DNA from: CAZUZD01 sp964624465 | GTDB lineage: Bacteria; Planctomycetota; Planctomycetia; Isosphaerales; Isosphaeraceae | Direction of reading: 5' to 3' | Assembly: GCA_964624465.1 (NCBI GenBank) | Contig: CAZUZD010000255.1 | Location: 1 to 9,155, forward strand | Length of the DNA stretch: 9,155 nucleotides | In this document: positions 6,180 through 9,155 of the stretch, one piece after another | Numbering within the stretch: position 1 is the first letter of the stretch | How the letters are laid out: the number at the start of each line of letters is the position of its first letter | Position numbers and translations under genes: made by a program | The notes under the pieces: generated by a model | Seen by the model: the letters and a program-made list of their open reading frames with translations, nothing else | Database searches by the model: none | What the model was told of the DNA's origin: nothing

Positions 6180-7838
6180 TCAGCGGCGCGGTTCGGTGCT
6201 GGTGCGGGCGGTGGGGTCGAGGCCGATGATCCGGCCCTTGGGCTTGGCGCGGTCGAGCAGCACGGCGCCGCTCTCGGCGGCGCCGCGGTGGCCCAGGTCG
6301 TCCTCGACCTCGACGCGGATCTTGAACCGCGGCGGGGTGCCGGGGGGGACGGCCCAGATGTACTGGCCGGTGTTCTCCATCCGGCCGGTGATCGGGCTCC
6401 AGGCGGCGTCGGCCTCGGTGCCTTCGGGGCGGTACGAGAGCGTGACCGGGCGGGCGCCCAGGTGGGGGTCGCTGGCCCGCCAGGTGATCAGCACCTTGCC
6501 GGTGCTGTTGCCGGTGCCGACCCGCGGCGGGTCGACCTGCACGACGGGCGGGGTGCTGTCGACCTCGACCCAGAGCTGCGGCCGATCCCCCTGCGCCGGG
6601 GGCGGGTCGCCCAGGCCGGAGACGCCCTGCACGGCCAGCCAGAGGCCAAACGTCCCCTCGCCGCCGACGTCGACGGGGTAGGGGCTGGCCTTGTCGGGGT
6701 CCTCAGGCAGCGGGAACCAGCTGCGGCCGCCGTCGTGGGTGACCCAGAGCTGCACCTTGGTCACGCCGCCGGGGCCGGCGTCCTCGACCTCGTACTGGAG
6801 CGGGAACTTCGGGTTGCCGGCCAGCAGGGTGCGGCTGGTGCCCGACTGGCGGACCTGGACCTCGCCGTCGCCGTCGCCGCGGGCCGGCTCGTCCTGGCGG
6901 GCCACGGCCGCCGGGGCGGCGGGGTTCAGCGGCGAGCCGGCGTCGTCATTGCGCGGGACCGTGCTGGCGACCGGGGCGTTCCCGAGGGCGGCCTCGAACG
7001 GGTCGACCGAGTCGTCGGTGGCCGTGGTCCGCGAGCGGGCCGAGATCGGGGCCACCGGCGGGGGGGCGGCGAACTCGCGCTCGTCGACGCGGGCCGTGCC
7101 GGGCGCGGCGGCCATCCCGCCGCGGAGGGCCTGCTCGACCACGCGGACGTTGCCGGCGCGGTCGCGGATGGTGGCCCGGATCCGGATCGGGTCGGCGGTG
7201 CCGGCGTCCCAGGTCTTCTGGCCGGCGAGCTTGAAGTCGGCCTCCCGCATCGGCACCGTCCGCCAGTCCTGCGGGTCGGCCCCCTCGGGGCGGAACTCCA
7301 GCGTCAGGGATTTCAGCACCAGGTGCTCATCCTGCGCCTGCCAGCGGGCGGCGACCACGCTGCCGCGCCGGCCCATCGGCTCCAGCACCAGCGTGGGCGC
7401 GGCGGTGTCGACGACCACCTTGAGGCTCGGCTCGGCCTGGCGGTCGTCGGCCGGGTAGATCTTGCCGCGGGTGTCGACGGTCTGGAGCGCGAACCAGTAC
7501 TCGCCGTCGCGGCTGGCGCGGAAGGGGAACTCGGGGCGGTCGGGGGACGCCTGGCCGAATTCCTTCCAGTGGTAGCCGTAGTCGTCGGAGACCCAGAGCC
7601 GGACCTCGCGGACCAGGCCCCGGACCTCGGGCTGGATCGTGACCGGGATCCGGAACAGCGGGCTCTTGTAATAGATCGTCTTGGCCGACCCGCCCGCCCC
7701 CGGGCGGACGGCCGGGGCCGGAGCCCGCACGGCGTCCTCCTGCTGGCCACGGGCGGCCGCTCCGGGCGCACTGATCACGCCGGCCAGGACGAAGCCCAGC
7801 CCGACGCGTTTCAGGTTCGCCCGAAGTCTGCGAGGCAT
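6180..7838 (-). CDS. Secreted protein with two duplicated Asp-box/Ig-like modules
   Basis: This 552-residue protein has a basic start (MPRRLRANLKR), a hydrophobic core (12-28) and a likely signal peptidase site near GAAA (26-29). The mature part is two related modules, about 55-238 and 337-525, joined by an Ala/Pro/Arg-rich, low-complexity linker. Matching landmarks are VREVRLWVSDDYGYHW (76-91) with VTKVQLWVTHDGGRSW (359-374), VVVDTAAPTL (141-150) with VEVDSTPPVV (424-433), and LTLEFRPEGA (178-187) with VTLSYRPEGT (465-474). Both first landmarks fit the Asp-box consensus S/T-x-D-x-G-x-x-W. The strand-rich pattern suggests Ig or fibronectin-III-like beta sandwiches. I know of no assigned function; a structural or ligand-binding role outside the cytoplasm is inferred. 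The frame is open to 8195, but the strong ribosome site and signal peptide fix the start at 7838. The HEAT lipoprotein follows on the same strand. Confidence 0.85.
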   Translation of the reverse strand: MPRRLRANLKRVGLGFVLAGVISAPGAAARGQQEDAVRAPAPAVRPGAGGSAKTIYYKSPLFRIPVTIQPEVRGLVREVRLWVSDDYGYHWKEFGQASPDRPEFPFRASRDGEYWFALQTVDTRGKIYPADDRQAEPSLKVVVDTAAPTLVLEPMGRRGSVVAARWQAQDEHLVLKSLTLEFRPEGADPQDWRTVPMREADFKLAGQKTWDAGTADPIRIRATIRDRAGNVRVVEQALRGGMAAAPGTARVDEREFAAPPPVAPISARSRTTATDDSVDPFEAALGNAPVASTVPRNDDAGSPLNPAAPAAVARQDEPARGDGDGEVQVRQSGTSRTLLAGNPKFPLQYEVEDAGPGGVTKVQLWVTHDGGRSWFPLPEDPDKASPYPVDVGGEGTFGLWLAVQGVSGLGDPPPAQGDRPQLWVEVDSTPPVVQVDPPRVGTGNSTGKVLITWRASDPHLGARPVTLSYRPEGTEADAAWSPITGRMENTGQYIWAVPPGTPPRFKIRVEVEDDLGHRGAAESGAVLLDRAKPKGRIIGLDPTARTSTEPRR

Positions 7839-8199
7839 CCGTGCCTCCTCCGCTCGTGCCAGCTGGGCCCGGGGCATCACCGCCACCCCGGAGCCTGCCG
7901 ACCGGGGCCGTCCCTGGCCCACGGTCCGCCAGTGTCGTCGGCTCGCTCCAGCCCACCCGCCCCACGGGCGGACGGGGTGCGGAGCTCCGCCGTTGCCTCG
8001 GTTATCGTCGCCCGTCCCCCGGCCGCTTGAACCGAAGCCGCGGACCGTGACGATTGTGCCGATTCCCAGCCCGCGCCAGGCACCCGACCTTCCCGGCCGA
8101 TCCTCACGACGGCTCCCACCCCGGCCACCCAGGTTCTCTGGACGCCGCAAAGCACCCGGTAGCCGCTCCGATCGGGGAGGCTGGGGAAGCCGCACAGAC
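7839..8199. other. 361-bp intergenic region, no gene seen
   Basis: Open frames crossing this gap have no family similarity and are unconstrained high-GC translation. On the minus strand a weak promoter-like pair, TTCAAG (8026-8031) and GATAAC (8001-8006), has a 19-base spacer, longer than the optimum. It would give a leader of about 155 bases for the duplicated secreted protein. I see no terminator after the aldolase gene and no other structured element. Confidence 0.4.
7844..7851 (-). promoter_or_regulatory. Strong Shine-Dalgarno deciding the 7838 start
   Basis: On the minus strand GGAGGAGG lies five bases before the ATG at 7838. It is the best ribosome site in the window and shows that the 119 open codons upstream in the same frame are not part of the protein. 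Confidence 0.7.
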
Positions 8200-8847
8200 T
8201 CAGCCGGCGCGGAACTTCTTGACGATGGCGGCGTACTGGGCGGCCAGGCTGGTGAGGCGGGCGAAGTCGCCGGCGGCGACGGCCTTGGGCTCGACCAGCG
8301 AGGAGCCGACGCCCAGGCAGCAGGCGCCGGCCTTGAGGAAGGCCTCGGCGGTGGTCAGGTCGACGCCGCCGGTGGGCATCAGCCGCACCTGGGGCAGCGG
8401 GCCGCGCAGGGCCTTCAGGTAGGGGGGGCCGCCGATCTCGGCCGGGAAGACCTTCACGACGTCGGCCCCGGCCTCCCAGGCGGTGAGCACCTCGGTCGGG
8501 GTGAAGGCGCCGGGCATGATCGCCTTGTCGTAGCGGTGGGCGAGCCGGATCACGTCGAGGTTCAGCGTAGGCGAGACCAGGTACTCGGCGCCGGCGAGGA
8601 TGGCGATGCGGGCCGTCTCGGTGTCGAGCACGGTGCCGGCGCCCAGGACGATGCTGTCGCCCAGCTCGCGGCGCACCTGGCGGATGACCTCGGGGGCATC
8701 GGGCACCGTGAAGGTGATCTCGGCCGCGGTGACGCCCCCCTCGGCCAGGGCCCGCACCACGCCCACCAGCTGCGTGGGGGAGTCGGCCCGCACCACGGCC
8801 ACCAGGCCCCCGTCGAGGATCCGTCGCAGCGTCGTCTCGCGGCCCAT
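8200..8847 (-). CDS. eda: KDPG/KHG aldolase (2-keto-3-deoxy-6-phosphogluconate aldolase)
   Basis: This 215-residue class I aldolase has the usual length for the family. It splits 2-keto-3-deoxy-6-phosphogluconate into pyruvate and glyceraldehyde 3-phosphate in the Entner-Doudoroff and uronate pathways; many members also act on 4-hydroxy-2-oxoglutarate. The Schiff-base lysine is Lys132 in VVKVFPAE (130-137). The catalytic glutamate is Glu43 in AEITFTVPDA (42-51). GAGTVL (69-74), VSPTLN (91-96), MPGAFTPTE (111-119) and the phosphate-binding PTGGVD (158-163) are all present. The ITFTVPDA segment matches the Thermotoga-type branch as I recall it, rather than the E. coli LEVTLRT version, so the E. 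coli Arg49 equivalent is missing. The start at 8847 has GGAAGG (8858-8863) upstream and a promoter at 8905-8934. No other Entner-Doudoroff gene lies in the window, so the physiological pathway is not fixed by context. Confidence 0.95.
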   Translation of the reverse strand: MGRETTLRRILDGGLVAVVRADSPTQLVGVVRALAEGGVTAAEITFTVPDAPEVIRQVRRELGDSIVLGAGTVLDTETARIAILAGAEYLVSPTLNLDVIRLAHRYDKAIMPGAFTPTEVLTAWEAGADVVKVFPAEIGGPPYLKALRGPLPQVRLMPTGGVDLTTAEAFLKAGACCLGVGSSLVEPKAVAAGDFARLTSLAAQYAAIVKKFRAG

Positions 8848-8904
8848 GGGCGGCTCACCTTCCGGTTGGCTCGGTCTCGGAGGCAACAGTCGAAAACGGC
8901 CCGG

Positions 8905-8934
8905 ATTGTGGCTCCGCCGCCCGATCGCCGTCAA
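8905..8934 (-). promoter_or_regulatory. Sigma70-type promoter for the aldolase gene
   Basis: On the minus strand TTGACG (8929-8934, five of six to TTGACA) is followed after 18 bases by CACAAT (8905-8910, four of six to TATAAT). Transcription would begin near 8898, giving a leader of about 50 bases before the ATG at 8847. It stands out because A/T-rich hexamers are rare in this DNA. No operator is evident. Confidence 0.45.
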
Positions 8935-9059
8935 GCGCCGCGAGCCCCTTGGTCCGCCTTGTCGCCCCGGCTTCCGGCTGATCCGACCTCCGGGAGACCC
9001 GGGTGTCCAGGTTCCACGTGCGGAGCCCGGCTTCGCCGCTGTCGTCTCCTTCCGTGTGC

Positions 9060-9085
9060 CGTGGCCTGAGCGCAGCGTGGCCACG
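9060..9085. repeat. Inverted repeat resembling the REP-like palindromes
   Basis: CGTGGCC at 9060-9066 and GGCCACG at 9079-9085 form a perfect seven-pair stem around a 12-base interior containing GAGCGCAGCG. The arm length and the AGCGCAGCG-type interior recall the four palindromes at 4004-4248, but the arms differ and GTAGGG is absent. It may be a diverged relative, or a hairpin belonging to a gene beyond the edge. Confidence 0.35.
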
Positions 9086-9155
9086 CCGACGATTCGGCAG
9101 CTGACCTTCCCCACGAATGGTGGGCGCGGGTGATGTTACCGGAAGCGGGTTTCGA

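Larger units (their letters stand above)
8848..9155. other. 308-bp region upstream of the aldolase, no gene seen
   Basis: It holds the aldolase ribosome site, a sigma70-like promoter (8905-8934) and an inverted repeat (9060-9085). Frames across it are open in places, but their translations are Arg/Pro/Gly-rich and unrelated to any family I recognise. The next gene lies beyond the right edge. Confidence 0.5.

Noticed and set aside
4267..6681. An 804-codon open frame on the + strand opposite the HEAT gene
   Set aside because: Its translation is Gly/Arg/Gln/His-rich without any recognisable domain, while the opposite strand encodes clear HEAT repeats and a lipobox. It is a mirror of GC-biased codon use.
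5706..8030. A 774-codon open frame on the + strand opposite the duplicated secreted protein
   Set aside because: Its sequence is Gly/Ala/Arg/Asp-rich without conserved blocks, and it overlaps two well-supported minus-strand genes.

Overview
The window is very GC-rich (by eye above 70 %) with strong G/C bias at third codon positions, so long open frames appear on both strands opposite real genes. The gene set fits a planctomycete, most likely Isosphaeraceae-like: a HEAT-repeat lipoprotein, a secreted duplicated beta-sandwich protein, a BON-domain protein and a persulfide-type flavoenzyme, with GC-rich palindromic repeats between genes. That placement is inference from composition and gene style; there is no rRNA or other marker to confirm it.

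The left half reads on the + strand. A two-BON-domain protein (312-773) is followed by a CoA-disulfide/persulfide reductase fused to a rhodanese domain (892-2577) and a photolyase-like flavoprotein (2672-3937). In the photolyase-like protein the FAD-binding helical domain is N-terminal and an alpha/beta-looking domain is C-terminal, the reverse of the usual order. GC-rich hairpins follow the first two stop codons directly, and a terminator-like hairpin with a short T run follows the third.

The centre (3938-4284) lies between convergent genes. It holds four copies of a REP-like palindrome in alternating orientation. The outer two are an exact 31-bp inverted pair. The inner two carry paired base changes that keep the stem intact.

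The right half reads on the - strand: a KDPG/KHG aldolase (8847-8200) with a recognisable sigma70-type promoter, a secreted protein made of two related Asp-box/Ig-like modules (7838-6180), and a HEAT-repeat lipoprotein (6021-4285). The 361-bp and 158-bp gaps between them do not suggest tight translational coupling. The last two are both exported and adjacent, so a shared cell-envelope role is possible but not shown.

I see no tRNA, rRNA, CRISPR array, insertion sequence or defence system. The most interesting items are the domain order of the photolyase-like protein, the covarying palindrome cluster and the internally duplicated secreted protein. I do not see a clear multi-gene undescribed system.
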